NCBI GenBank assembly: GCA_017849455.1
Contig: JAFIGX010000006.1
Span: 1-64,000 of the forward strand
Direction of reading: 5' to 3'
DNA from: Pseudobacter sp.
GTDB lineage: Bacteria > Bacteroidota > Bacteroidia > Chitinophagales > Chitinophagaceae
DNA length: 64,000 bases
The first letter of the stretch is position 1. Each line of letters begins with the position of its first letter. The translations under genes were made by a program, and so were the position numbers. A model generated the notes under the pieces. The model worked only from the letters and a program-made list of their open reading frames with translations, made no database searches and was not told where the DNA came from. This document shows positions 26,698 through 35,304 of this stretch, piece after piece.

Positions 26698-26779
26698 ATG
26701 TTGATAAGTTGAAATGTTGACAGGTTGTTTCAACTCAGGGTATTCCCATGTCAACTTTGCAACCTGTTAACCTGTCAAC
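26698..26779. repeat. Palindromic element, family A, copy 3
   Basis: Less perfect inverted arms built of the same words (GTTGATAAGTTG, GTTGACAGGTTG; right arm AACCTGTTAACCTGTCAAC). It lies between the sigma factor gene and rdgB and contains the rdgB stop codon (26769-26767). Two of its words are exactly those of copies 1 and 2. Confidence 0.8.
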
Positions 26780-27363
26780 TCAGGGCTAACCTGCTTCAAA
26801 AACCCCACCAACTTATCTGCCGCCTTTTTGCGGTGGCTGAAACCGTTCTTCTCCTCCAGGGTCATTTCAGCAAAAGTACGGCTGCTGCCTTCAGGCACAA
26901 AAACAGGATCATAGCCAAAACCGGCGTTGCCACGCTGATCGGGGATGATGGTCCCTGGGCAAATGCCTTCGAATAGGTATTCCTGTTCCTGCCAGATCAG
27001 TGAGATCACGGTGCGGAAACGGGCTTTGCGGTTGGTTTTCGATTGCAGGTTGATGAGTAGTTTTTCGATGTTCTTATCGAATGCCTTGTCTTCTCCTGCA
27101 TATCGGGCGCTTTTCACACCCGGTTCCCCATTCAGGGCATCTACTTCCAGGCCGGTGTCCTCACTGAAGCAATGATCGCCCGTGAGGCGGTGAATGGTGC
27201 GGGATTTTTCTTCTGCATTGGCTTCCAGGGTATCATGTGGTTCGGGGATATCGATATCAATGCCTGCCTGTTTGAGGCTGATCACTTCTATCTTATCACC
27301 GATCGCGGCCTGGATCTCGGCCACCTTATTGGCATTGTTCGTTGCAAAGATTATTTTTATCAT
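26767..27363 (-). CDS. rdgB: Non-canonical purine NTP pyrophosphatase (RdgB/HAM1)
   Basis: Hydrolyses dITP, ITP and XTP to monophosphates, keeping deaminated purines out of DNA. The 198-aa protein starts MIKIIFATNNANKVAEIQ, with the family's TxNxxK-type site at about residues 8-13. It also has FSEDTGLEVDALNGEPGVKS with the catalytic Asp, and NAGFGYDPVFVPEG and SHRKKA near the C-terminus. A longer frame begins at 27399, but the ATG at 27363 fits the family. The last residues ELTG and the stop are encoded by palindrome A3. It starts 2 bp after the stop of the unknown gene upstream. Confidence 0.95.
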   Translation of the reverse strand: MIKIIFATNNANKVAEIQAAIGDKIEVISLKQAGIDIDIPEPHDTLEANAEEKSRTIHRLTGDHCFSEDTGLEVDALNGEPGVKSARYAGEDKAFDKNIEKLLINLQSKTNRKARFRTVISLIWQEQEYLFEGICPGTIIPDQRGNAGFGYDPVFVPEGSSRTFAEMTLEEKNGFSHRKKAADKLVGFLKQVSPELTG

Positions 27364-27365
27364 CC

Positions 27366-27953
27366 CTATACGTTGAATAATTTCTTCAGGCTGGCCCAAA
27401 GCTTGCTTTTTAATTGTTTGCCTTCTTCTGTCGGCTGGTTCAGGGAGGCCAGGGATGGAGCCGACAGGTAAGTGCAGCCGGCATATTCCTGCTCCTTGAA
27501 AAGCGGGAAACTGAGGGGAAGTCCCGTGCTGGCGGGCTCCAGGCCGAAAAGCAGGACTTTGGATGGCTGCAATTGGTCTTTCAGCCTGTCCATTTCCACG
27601 TGTTGCGCGGCATCGTTCACGATGGCCACATCACCCAGGTTGAGCTTGCAGGCGCCCAGCATTTTGGTTAGGAATTGCAACTGCTCCTCTTCCAGGAATG
27701 GCTCCCCGGGAGATTGGACAATGATCGCTACCCGCTGGAGGTTCTTCCCCAAAATCTTATAAGCAGCGTCGGCCTGTTCTTCACGCGCCATTTTGGTGGG
27801 TGTTCCCTCTTTGGGGGAGGAAATGGTCGGGGGCGCCATTGCCTGCATTTCCCGCTCACCGGCAGCGGGGCCACTTTGTTCCCGCAGGACCACCACTTCT
27901 TTATAAAGGCCGGCAATCACTACCGGCGGTAATATGATCGGTTCGTTCGACAT
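27366..27953 (-). CDS. Conserved-type protein of unknown function, weakly like DNA polymerase III psi
   Basis: A 195-aa soluble protein. The middle is low-complexity, and the second half has strands VAIIVQSPG and KVLLFGLEP. The C-terminal APSLASLNQPTEEGKQLKSK segment followed by LWASLKKLF resembles the end of HolD (psi subunit): a Ser-Pro/Leu-rich turn, then K-x-x-L-W-x-x-L. If so it could belong to the HolD/uracil-DNA-glycosylase-like fold. This is by-eye resemblance only. The gene is tightly coupled to rdgB (2-bp gap), also a nucleotide/DNA-quality function, and divergent from ilvE. Confidence 0.7.
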   Translation of the reverse strand: MSNEPIILPPVVIAGLYKEVVVLREQSGPAAGEREMQAMAPPTISSPKEGTPTKMAREEQADAAYKILGKNLQRVAIIVQSPGEPFLEEEQLQFLTKMLGACKLNLGDVAIVNDAAQHVEMDRLKDQLQPSKVLLFGLEPASTGLPLSFPLFKEQEYAGCTYLSAPSLASLNQPTEEGKQLKSKLWASLKKLFNV

Positions 27954-27980
27954 GGCAAATGGTCATCTTTGTGTTAAATA

Positions 27981-27994
27981 CTAACAATTGTTAG
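27981..27994. promoter_or_regulatory. Perfect 14-bp palindrome, possible operator
   Basis: CTAACAATTGTTAG is a perfect inverted repeat in the divergent gap between the unknown gene (27953) and ilvE (28065). CATCTTTG at 27964-27971, one base off the -7 consensus, lies 9 bp to its left in the ilvE direction. A close copy, CTAACATTTGTTAG, lies at the start of proline dehydrogenase (63595-63608). Confidence 0.5.
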
Positions 27995-28064
27995 CGATTA
28001 GTGCCTGGATTTTTTGCAAGGCGGAACTTTGTTTGTTTCTTTGTGTTTCAAAAATAAAGGAATT

Positions 28065-29129
28065 ATGATTGATGCCTATAGCATTCCTGTAACAAAAGTT
28101 GAAAGGAGCAAATTGAACGATATTCCCCTGGAGAATATTCCCTTTGGAAAGTATTTTACCGATCACATGCTGGAAGCCGATTATGAAAATGGCGAGTGGA
28201 AAAATGCAGAGATCAAGCCTTACCAGCCCCTGTTACTGAGCCCTTCACTGGCGGCGCTTCACTATGGGCAGGCGATCTTCGAAGGCATCAAAGCCTACAG
28301 GAATGAAGCCGGCGACGCATTCATTTTCCGCCCTTACGATAATTACAAACGCTTCAATATTTCAGCGGCCCGGATGCAAATGCCGGCTGTTCCGGAAGAC
28401 CTGTTCATCGAAGGCATGAGGCAACTGATCGCCCTCGATAAGAACTGGATCCCTGCCAAGGCAGATCATTCCCTGTATATCCGCCCGTTCATGTTCTCAT
28501 CGGACGAAGTGATCGGTGTGAAAGCTTCGGACACCTACAAGTTCATGATCATCCTGAGCCCTACTGGCCCGTATTATAGCGCTCCCATGCGTATTTACGT
28601 GGAAGAAAAATATACCCGCGCTGCCCCCGGCGGTATCGGTTTTGCCAAAGCGGCCGGTAACTATGGCGCCAGCATGCTGGTGACGGCCGAAGCCAAAAAG
28701 AAAGGGTACGACCAGGTACTCTGGACCGATGCAGTCGAGCATAAATATGTACAGGAGATCGGTACCATGAACGTATTCTTCGTGAGTGGGAAAAAGATCA
28801 TCACTCCCGACCTCGAAGCAGGCACCATCCTGGCCGGGGTTACCCGCGACAGCGCCATCACCATCCTGAAAGATATGGGCTATACCATCGAAGAGCGCCC
28901 CTTGAATATCGACGAAGTGATCGAGTTGTACAAAGCAGGCAAGCTCGATGAAGTATTCGGCACCGGCACCGCCGCCACCATTTCTCCCATCCGGGAACTC
29001 CGGTACAAAGATTTTGTGATGACTTTCAATGTGGATGAATGGAAAGCAGCCCCCGAAATGAAGAGAAGGCTTACGGATATCCGTGAAGGCAGGGCAGCAG
29101 ACCCATACGAATGGCTGTTCAAAATATGA
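28065..29129 (+). CDS. ilvE: Branched-chain amino acid aminotransferase
   Basis: PLP enzyme (fold type IV) for the last step of Val, Leu and Ile synthesis and for their breakdown. The 354-aa protein is of the larger type II BCAT class. Key segments are the ALHYGQAIFEGIKAYR motif at about residues 64-80, IRPFMFSSDEVIGV, GFAKAAGNYGASM with the PLP-anchoring region, DQVLWTDAVEHKYVQEIGTM and GTGTAATISPI. The ATG at 28065 fits the family start; the frame runs 17 codons further up. The gene is divergent from the psi-like gene, with a palindromic operator-like site between them, and is followed by palindrome B2. Confidence 0.96.
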   Translation: MIDAYSIPVTKVERSKLNDIPLENIPFGKYFTDHMLEADYENGEWKNAEIKPYQPLLLSPSLAALHYGQAIFEGIKAYRNEAGDAFIFRPYDNYKRFNISAARMQMPAVPEDLFIEGMRQLIALDKNWIPAKADHSLYIRPFMFSSDEVIGVKASDTYKFMIILSPTGPYYSAPMRIYVEEKYTRAAPGGIGFAKAAGNYGASMLVTAEAKKKGYDQVLWTDAVEHKYVQEIGTMNVFFVSGKKIITPDLEAGTILAGVTRDSAITILKDMGYTIEERPLNIDEVIELYKAGKLDEVFGTGTAATISPIRELRYKDFVMTFNVDEWKAAPEMKRRLTDIREGRAADPYEWLFKI

Positions 29130-29230
29130 GGAATGAGGTAGGAGGTCAGAGGCCTGAAATTTCTGACAATGTAAGACGCCTTGCAGGGGTTCGCCCTCCG
29201 ATCACCTACTTCTGACCTCCGACTTCATTT
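29130..29230. repeat. Palindromic element, family B, copy 2
   Basis: Arms GAATGAGGTAGGAGGTCAGA on the left and TCTGACCTCCGACTTCATTT on the right (inverted), imperfect over about 28 bp with a core GGAGGTCAGA identical. It begins at the ilvE stop codon and ends about 14 bp before the rpsL promoter. Confidence 0.88.
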
Positions 29231-29243
29231 TTTTCACCCAAAA

Positions 29244-29275
29244 TTTGGTAGTTCACCGGCAGGGCTTTACCTTTG
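29244..29275 (+). promoter_or_regulatory. rpsL promoter
   Basis: TTTG (29244-29247), 20 bp, TACCTTTG (29268-29275): a textbook Bacteroidota housekeeping promoter. The rpsL ATG follows 25 bp later. Confidence 0.85.
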
Positions 29276-29300
29276 CCGTCCCAAAAATAAAAGGTTCAGA

Positions 29301-29681
29301 ATGCCTACAATTCAACAATTGGTAAGAAAAGGAAGAGAGATCATCAAGGCAAAGAGCAAATCAAGGGCTTTGGATTCCTCCCCATTCCGTCGTGGTGTAT
29401 GTACCCGTGTGTACACAACCACGCCTAAAAAGCCGAATTCCGCTCTTCGCAAAGTGGCGAAAGTGCGCCTCACCAATAAAGTGGAAGTCATTGCGTATAT
29501 TCCCGGTGAAGGTCATAACCTTCAGGAGCACTCGATCGTGCTGGTACGCGGTGGCCGTGTGAAGGACTTACCAGGTGTTCGTTACCATATCGTGCGCGGT
29601 AGCCTCGATACTGCCGGTGTAAAAGACCGCAAGAAGAGCCGCTCCAAGTACGGTACCAAACGTGAAAAAGCTAAAAAATAA
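29301..29681 (+). CDS. rpsL: 30S ribosomal protein S12
   Basis: S12 of the decoding centre, 126 aa. [15 protein letters not shown] is the usual start. [18 protein letters not shown] contains the Lys/Pro site at which streptomycin-resistance changes fall in other bacteria, here in the wild-type KKPNS form. [10 protein letters not shown] is also present. The frame runs 40 codons upstream through palindrome B2, so the ATG at 29301 is the start. It is transcribed with rpsG. Confidence 0.98.
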   Translation: MPTIQQLVRKGREIIKAKSKSRALDSSPFRRGVCTRVYTTTPKKPNSALRKVAKVRLTNKVEVIAYIPGEGHNLQEHSIVLVRGGRVKDLPGVRYHIVRGSLDTAGVKDRKKSRSKYGTKREKAKK

Positions 29682-29717
29682 TTTAACTACCTGTTCGCTT
29701 TATAAATCATTTGATAG

Positions 29718-30185
29718 ATGAGGAAGACAAAAGCCAAAAAAATTGCCCCGGCGGCTGATGCAAAGTACAACGATGCACTCGTTACTCGCTTTGTGAACAA
29801 CCTGATGTGGCAAGGCAAAAAGAATACTGCATTCAATATTTTCTACGATGCGATGGAACGCGTTTCCAAAACAACCGGAGAAAATGGATATGAAATATGG
29901 AAAAAAGCCCTGAACAATGTTACGCCTGCCGTAGAAGTTCGCAGCCGTCGTATTGGGGGTGCTACTTTCCAGATCCCTGCAGAGGTTCGTCCCGACAGGA
30001 AGATTTCCCTGAGCATCAAATGGCTGATCCGTTACAGCCGCGAAAGAAATGGCCGCAGCATGGCTGAGAAACTGGCTAATGAGATCGTAGCTGCCAGCAA
30101 AGGTGAAGGTGGCGCTTTCAAAAAGAAAGAAGATACTCACCGTATGGCAGAAGCCAACAAGGCCTTCGCTCACTTCCGCATCTAA
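29718..30185 (+). CDS. rpsG: 30S ribosomal protein S7
   Basis: S7 nucleates assembly of the 30S head by binding 16S rRNA. The 155-aa protein has [20 protein letters not shown] and [20 protein letters not shown], both typical. It lies 36 bp after rpsL. The usual next gene, fusA, is missing here: a terminator closes the unit at 30213-30239 and fusA lies 2.9 kb away behind a minus-strand protease gene. Confidence 0.98.
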   Translation: MRKTKAKKIAPAADAKYNDALVTRFVNNLMWQGKKNTAFNIFYDAMERVSKTTGENGYEIWKKALNNVTPAVEVRSRRIGGATFQIPAEVRPDRKISLSIKWLIRYSRERNGRSMAEKLANEIVAASKGEGGAFKKKEDTHRMAEANKAFAHFRI

Positions 30186-30212
30186 CTTACGACTAATTGA
30201 ATCTTTATACAG

Positions 30213-30239
30213 GACCCTCGCTTCGGCGGGGGTTTTTTT
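30213..30239 (+). terminator. Rho-independent terminator of rpsL-rpsG
   Basis: CCCTCGC, TTCG loop, GCGGGGG followed by seven Ts. It lies about 30 bp after the rpsG stop and just before the end of the convergent protease gene (30250). Confidence 0.92.
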
Positions 30240-30249
30240 GTTGCCTTTT

Positions 30250-32865
30250 CTACTGAATTACGATCCCTGTTTTGAATATCCGCTTTCCTTCCTGGGTGAT
30301 CACCAGGAAATAGATCCCCTTCGCCAATCCCTGTACAGCCACCTGTTCCGCAAGGTTGCCGATCTTTCTTTGCACCATCAAATGACCACTCGCATTGAAG
30401 AGCTGAAGGAGCCCCGGTTGTGGGTCCGATGAAAGTACCGTAAGCCCTCCGGCACTATGCACAGGGTTGGGAAAAACGATATACCGGCTGCCATTGAAAT
30501 AGTACACGGTCTCCGGTTGACTGTAAATGCTGCTTCCATTCTGCAAATCGATCCGCAGCCTGTAAATGTTCAGCCCCTTTTGGAGGGCAGCATCGGTAAT
30601 GGAATAGGAAAGGCCCGCCGGGGATATCTTTTGCAACTGTCCATAGCCGTTAGCGACCCTTTTTTCAATGACCAATTGCCTGACCTGGTAAAGTGATCCC
30701 AGATCGATACTGATCTGCGCACTATTATTATTCTCCAGGGATGCCAGGAAATTCCTGATATAACAGCCCGTTCCTTGTGCCGTATAATCGAAGGCAAAGC
30801 TTTTCACACCTCTTTTATCGGCAGGCACCACAGACGCCACAGCATAATACAAGGCAGGCTCATGCGATTTGTACAATACAATACTGGTATCGGAAGTGGT
30901 AAGCAAAGGCTCGAGGTATTCGTTCCCCAATTCAAATAAGGCATAATCATGAATGCCTTTGGCCTTATTCCACGAGAGGAGGAACGAATCCGCACAATTG
31001 AACCCGGTATTGATCAACAGCCTCCGGCTGATCGTGAAAGTATCTGTGAGGAAAGTCTGCTGCCCGACCGTCATTCTCAACATGGCCTGCACATTGGTAT
31101 CCGGCGCATTCCATTTGAAATAACCCTGACCGGTATTTAGACCGGTCACTATTTCTTTCCACGTTTTTCCGCCATCGACAGAGGCGGAGAGCGTGGCTGG
31201 CGTGGCGTCAGGTCCGGATGCCCAGCGAAGAACATTATTTTCGCCCGGCGCCAGGTTATCGTTGGCCGTTGGGTAGTACCATTCGAACCGGTCGATGCTG
31301 TCTAACTGATATGCAACAGCGAAAAATTGACTCCCACTCTTAATATCGGTTCCATGAACGCGGATGATGTATTCCCCGGGGACCGGGTCTTTCAGGGTTA
31401 CCTGCTCCAAAGTATTGAGGGTATCTCTTTTCCGCACAGCGGGTTTCGACAGGGAATCGGCATGAGGGAACCGGCTCAATACCCAGGGCTGCCAGGATTG
31501 ATGCAGGCTGTTGCTGATTAGCTCCAGGTCGAGGTCATTGACCAGGGCTTTGGGCGCATTGGCGAGAGCAGGAGGGTCTGTCCAGCAAAGCGTGACCTTT
31601 ACCCGTTGAATACCCGCCGGAATGGTGATGATGAAATCCTTATCGGTCCTGGGTTGAGTATTAGCCATGAAGAACCTGCCCTCCTTCACCGTTCTCAAAG
31701 CATGGAGGGCATTGGCATTTCCATAGCCGCTTCTGAAATCGGGCCCTTCCCCGGCAATCGGGTCGGCACTATTGACCAGGATGGCCCTGACCAGGCATGA
31801 AGCTGGTAACTGTCCCAGGTTCCCGGTCTTATAGGCATGTTGCATAAGCAGGGCAATACCTGAAACGATCGCGGCAGCGCCGGAGCTGCCATCTTCCCCG
31901 AAAGCCACCAGCTCAGGCTTCACCCTTCCATCATAGGCCGGCCCGCGGGAACTGAGTGGTTCCAGCCTGTAAAAAGAATCCACCAATCCCACCGTAATGA
32001 TATTCTTCGCCATCTTGAAGCTCCCGGTGAGATTGGCAAAAAGAGGGATGCCGCTGTAACTGCCGGAGGGGCTGGTCTTATCACCGGAATTGCCGGCAGA
32101 AAAAACATGCACAAGGGACGGATTCGCAATGGCGCTGGCATCGTATGCCGCGGCATCGGCCCCGTAATAATTTTCGATCCCTGTTCCGTAGGAATGGTTT
32201 TGCACACTGATACCATATTGCTGGTAGGCCGCATCGGGATCGGGCAGGAGCGTACTGAAACCGGATGAACTGAGGCGGGTAGCCCAGGCTGCCCCCTTAC
32301 CGGTATAATGGCTGTTCCCCGCACCACCGATCATGGTGGTCATAATAGTGGCATGGGCGGAGAGATTGCCATCGCTAAGGCTCGTGGAAAGATACCTGCC
32401 TCTGAAATCTATATCGGCCGTATCAGGGCGGTTCTCTTTGATGGAAACGGTCAATCCGTCCCCATTGATAGCAGGGTACCGCCTGTGCGCCGTATTGACC
32501 ATATTGGTGCTGTTATCGAACCCATTGATCACCTGTTCTTCTCTGGGGATACGGGGTTGATCGGCGAATAGCACCAGGGGGGATGGAAGGAGCAGTGAAT
32601 CCAGCAGTCGCCTGGAAATTTTGACCACCAGGAGGCCCGTGCCTGCATATTCCCCGGTAATGGCATGGTCAAGCTGTTTGGTTTTCAGCCAGTTTTTGAG
32701 GCGGATGGGATCGGAGGCGACCACCCAATAAGTTTGCTCCTGGTTATCAGGCGATTTTTGGGCGAGAAGAGGAGAAAGTTTACGCCGCCAGGAAACGTCC
32801 TTATCCTGGGCATGGGTATTGCCCAGGTAGAATAAGGTGATGGCCAATAGTAGTATTTTTCTCAT
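30250..32865 (-). CDS. Secreted subtilisin-like (S8) serine protease with type IX secretion tail
   Basis: An 871-aa extracellular or surface protease. The signal peptide MRKILLLAITLFYLGNTHA is followed by a propeptide-like region and an S8 domain with the His in SAHATIMTTMIGG and the Ser in GSSGAAAIVSGIALLMQ. At the usual VAVxDTG Asp strand the sequence is TVSIKENRPDT, so the catalytic Asp position is occupied by Glu or served by a nearby Asp. Beta-sandwich domains follow. The C-terminus has VFPNPVHSAGGLTVLSS and GLAKGIYFLVI, the type A sorting signal of T9SS. I use the ATG at 32865, where the signal peptide starts. It interrupts the str operon on the opposite strand. Confidence 0.92.
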   Translation of the reverse strand: MRKILLLAITLFYLGNTHAQDKDVSWRRKLSPLLAQKSPDNQEQTYWVVASDPIRLKNWLKTKQLDHAITGEYAGTGLLVVKISRRLLDSLLLPSPLVLFADQPRIPREEQVINGFDNSTNMVNTAHRRYPAINGDGLTVSIKENRPDTADIDFRGRYLSTSLSDGNLSAHATIMTTMIGGAGNSHYTGKGAAWATRLSSSGFSTLLPDPDAAYQQYGISVQNHSYGTGIENYYGADAAAYDASAIANPSLVHVFSAGNSGDKTSPSGSYSGIPLFANLTGSFKMAKNIITVGLVDSFYRLEPLSSRGPAYDGRVKPELVAFGEDGSSGAAAIVSGIALLMQHAYKTGNLGQLPASCLVRAILVNSADPIAGEGPDFRSGYGNANALHALRTVKEGRFFMANTQPRTDKDFIITIPAGIQRVKVTLCWTDPPALANAPKALVNDLDLELISNSLHQSWQPWVLSRFPHADSLSKPAVRKRDTLNTLEQVTLKDPVPGEYIIRVHGTDIKSGSQFFAVAYQLDSIDRFEWYYPTANDNLAPGENNVLRWASGPDATPATLSASVDGGKTWKEIVTGLNTGQGYFKWNAPDTNVQAMLRMTVGQQTFLTDTFTISRRLLINTGFNCADSFLLSWNKAKGIHDYALFELGNEYLEPLLTTSDTSIVLYKSHEPALYYAVASVVPADKRGVKSFAFDYTAQGTGCYIRNFLASLENNNSAQISIDLGSLYQVRQLVIEKRVANGYGQLQKISPAGLSYSITDAALQKGLNIYRLRIDLQNGSSIYSQPETVYYFNGSRYIVFPNPVHSAGGLTVLSSDPQPGLLQLFNASGHLMVQRKIGNLAEQVAVQGLAKGIYFLVITQEGKRIFKTGIVIQ

Positions 32866-32983
32866 GGTCGGCAGCACTGTCTCTAAAATTAGCCAATATG
32901 AAGGTCTCAAACAACGGGTTACCGGTAAAAGCCTGCCGGTCGTATTCAGGCAGTGTTAATTGCCCATTATTTACTGCTATCCA

Positions 32984-33014
32984 ATTGCCGATTATTGAAT
33001 TTTGATTACCTTTG
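32984..33014 (+). promoter_or_regulatory. fusA promoter
   Basis: ATTG (32984-32987), 19 bp, TACCTTTG (33007-33014). fusA therefore has its own housekeeping promoter, in keeping with its separation from rpsL-rpsG. The ATG lies 57 bp downstream. Confidence 0.82.
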
Positions 33015-33071
33015 CGCACCATTTTCAGGGAGGTTTTCCCTGGTTACATTAAAAAGAAAACAAAACAAGTC

Positions 33072-35222
33072 ATGGCAGACTTACGACTACAAAGAAATTT
33101 TGGTATTGCGGCACACATCGATGCCGGTAAAACCACTACTACAGAGCGTATCCTGAGATATACCGGAATGATCCACAAGATCGGTGAAGTGCATGATGGA
33201 GCTGCTACCACCGACTGGATGGAGCAGGAGAAGGAGCGGGGTATTACCATTACTTCTGCTGCGGTTAGCTGCCAGTGGAATTTCCCGACTGTTAAAGGAA
33301 AAGCAGATGCTAACACCAAAAAATACTATTTCAACATCATCGATACTCCGGGCCACGTTGACTTTACCGTGGAGGTAGAGCGCAGTATGCGTGTACTGGA
33401 CGGTCTGATCGCCCTGTTCTCTGCCGTTGATGGCGTTGAACCGCAATCGGAAACAGTATGGCGCCAGGCCAACCGTTACAAAGTTCCGCGGATCGGTTTC
33501 GTGAATAAAATGGACCGTTCCGGCGCCGACTTTTTAATGGTGGTAAAACAGGTGAAGGAAATGCTGGGCGCGAAAGCCGTTCCCCTTCAGTTGCCGATTG
33601 GCGCAGAAGACGATTTCAAAGGGGTGGTCGACCTGATCAAGATGAAAGGTATCATCTGGCATATGGAAACAGAAGGTATGACCTTCGATGAGATCCCTGT
33701 ACCGGACGATATGAAAGAAGATGTTGACCAGTGGAGACAGAACCTGATCGAAGCTGTTGCCGAATACGACGACAAGCTGATGGAGAAATTCTTCGATGAT
33801 CCCAATTCGATCACGGAAGACGAAGTGCATGAAGCGATCCGCAAAGCGACCATCGACCTCAGCATCGTTCCCATGATGTGTGGTTCTTCCTTCAAGAATA
33901 AAGGAGTGCAGACCGCATTGGATGCTGTTTGCCGTTACCTGCCTTCACCGGTAGACATCGAGGATACCGTTGGTACCAATCCCGATACCGGCGAACAGGA
34001 GATCCGCAAAGCCGATCCCAAAGCTCCGTTCGCGGCCCTGGCCTTCAAGATCATGACCGATCCTTTCGTAGGCCGTCTCGCATTCTTCCGCTGTTACAGC
34101 GGCCACCTGGATGCAGGTTCCTATGTGAAGAATATGCGCAGTGGCAAGAACGAGCGTATCAGCCGTATCATGAAGATGTTCGCCAATAAACAAAACCCGA
34201 TCGATTTCATCGAAGCCGGTGATATCGGTGCGGCAGTTGGTTTCAAAGAGATCAAGACCGGTGATACCCTCTGCGATGAGAACCACCCGATCGTGTTGGA
34301 GAATATGTTCATCCCCGAGCCGGTGATCGCTATTGCCGTTGAGCCTAAAACACAGGCCGACGTGGATAAGATGGGCATGGCTATCGCCAAGCTGGTGGAA
34401 GAAGATCCCACACTGCGTGTAAATACCGATGAAGATACAGGACAGACCATCCTTCGTGGAATGGGTGAGCTGCATCTGGAGATCATCATCGACCGTATGA
34501 AACGCGAATTCAAAGTAGAAGTGAACCAGGGTGCTCCCCAGGTTGCTTATAAAGAAGCGTTCCGCAAAACAGTTGAACACCGTGAGGTCCTGAAGAAACA
34601 AACCGGTGGTCGCGGTAAATTCGCCGACATCGTGTTCGAGCTCGGGCCCGCCGATGAAGAATGGATCAAGGAACATCCGACCGAGAATATGCAGTTCGTG
34701 AACGATATTTTCGGTGGTTCCATTCCCCGCGAATTCATCCAGCCAATCCAGAAAGGTTTCCAGGCTTCCATGACATCCGGCGTACTGGCCAGCTATCCTG
34801 TCGAGCACATGAAAGTGCGTATTTTCGATGGTAGCTACCACCAGGTGGACTCCGATGCCATGTCATTCGAGCTCTGCGCCAAAGCCGGTTTCCGCGAAGC
34901 TGGCCGCAAAGCGCAACCTGTATTGCTGGAGCCGATCATGAGGGTGGAAGTGATCACCCCCGAACAATACATGGGTGATGTAACGGGCGACCTTAACCGC
35001 CGCCGTGGTATGCTGGAAGGCATGGACAGCCGTGCCGGCGCCCAGGTGATCAAAGCCAAGGTGCCGCTGAGCGAGATGTTTGGTTACGTAACACAATTGC
35101 GTAGCTTGTCCTCCGGCCGCGCTACCTCCACCATGGAATTCTCTCACTACTCACCTGCACCGAACAATATCGCTGAAGAAGTGATCGCCAAGGTAAAGGG
35201 TAAAGTGAAAGTAGATCAATAA
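33072..35222 (+). CDS. fusA: Elongation factor G
   Basis: GTPase that moves tRNAs and mRNA after each peptide bond and helps recycle ribosomes. The 716-aa protein starts [20 protein letters not shown], with G1 [15 protein letters not shown] at about 14-28, G3 [15 protein letters not shown] and G4 [10 protein letters not shown]. Domain IV has the [14 protein letters not shown] loop. It is the full canonical EF-G, including the 'switch' segment [10 protein letters not shown]. The ATG at 33072 is chosen; the frame extends 20 codons further but into the promoter region. Confidence 0.97.
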   Translation: MADLRLQRNFGIAAHIDAGKTTTTERILRYTGMIHKIGEVHDGAATTDWMEQEKERGITITSAAVSCQWNFPTVKGKADANTKKYYFNIIDTPGHVDFTVEVERSMRVLDGLIALFSAVDGVEPQSETVWRQANRYKVPRIGFVNKMDRSGADFLMVVKQVKEMLGAKAVPLQLPIGAEDDFKGVVDLIKMKGIIWHMETEGMTFDEIPVPDDMKEDVDQWRQNLIEAVAEYDDKLMEKFFDDPNSITEDEVHEAIRKATIDLSIVPMMCGSSFKNKGVQTALDAVCRYLPSPVDIEDTVGTNPDTGEQEIRKADPKAPFAALAFKIMTDPFVGRLAFFRCYSGHLDAGSYVKNMRSGKNERISRIMKMFANKQNPIDFIEAGDIGAAVGFKEIKTGDTLCDENHPIVLENMFIPEPVIAIAVEPKTQADVDKMGMAIAKLVEEDPTLRVNTDEDTGQTILRGMGELHLEIIIDRMKREFKVEVNQGAPQVAYKEAFRKTVEHREVLKKQTGGRGKFADIVFELGPADEEWIKEHPTENMQFVNDIFGGSIPREFIQPIQKGFQASMTSGVLASYPVEHMKVRIFDGSYHQVDSDAMSFELCAKAGFREAGRKAQPVLLEPIMRVEVITPEQYMGDVTGDLNRRRGMLEGMDSRAGAQVIKAKVPLSEMFGYVTQLRSLSSGRATSTMEFSHYSPAPNNIAEEVIAKVKGKVKVDQ

Positions 35223-35246
35223 GTAATCAGTGATCTGATAAAATAG

Positions 35247-35284
35247 GAGGCCGTCTCAAAGTAAAATGAGACGGCCTCTTTTTT
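35247..35284 (+). terminator. Rho-independent terminator of fusA
   Basis: GAGGCCGTCTCA, 8-nt loop, TGAGACGGCCTC, then six Ts: a 12-bp perfect stem about 25 bp after the fusA stop. It lies between convergent genes. Confidence 0.95.
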
Positions 35285-35304
35285 ATGTATGATATGTCAT
35301 CTTA

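Noticed and set aside
33945..34841. 298-aa minus-strand open frame opposite fusA
   Set aside because: Antisense shadow of the EF-G gene.
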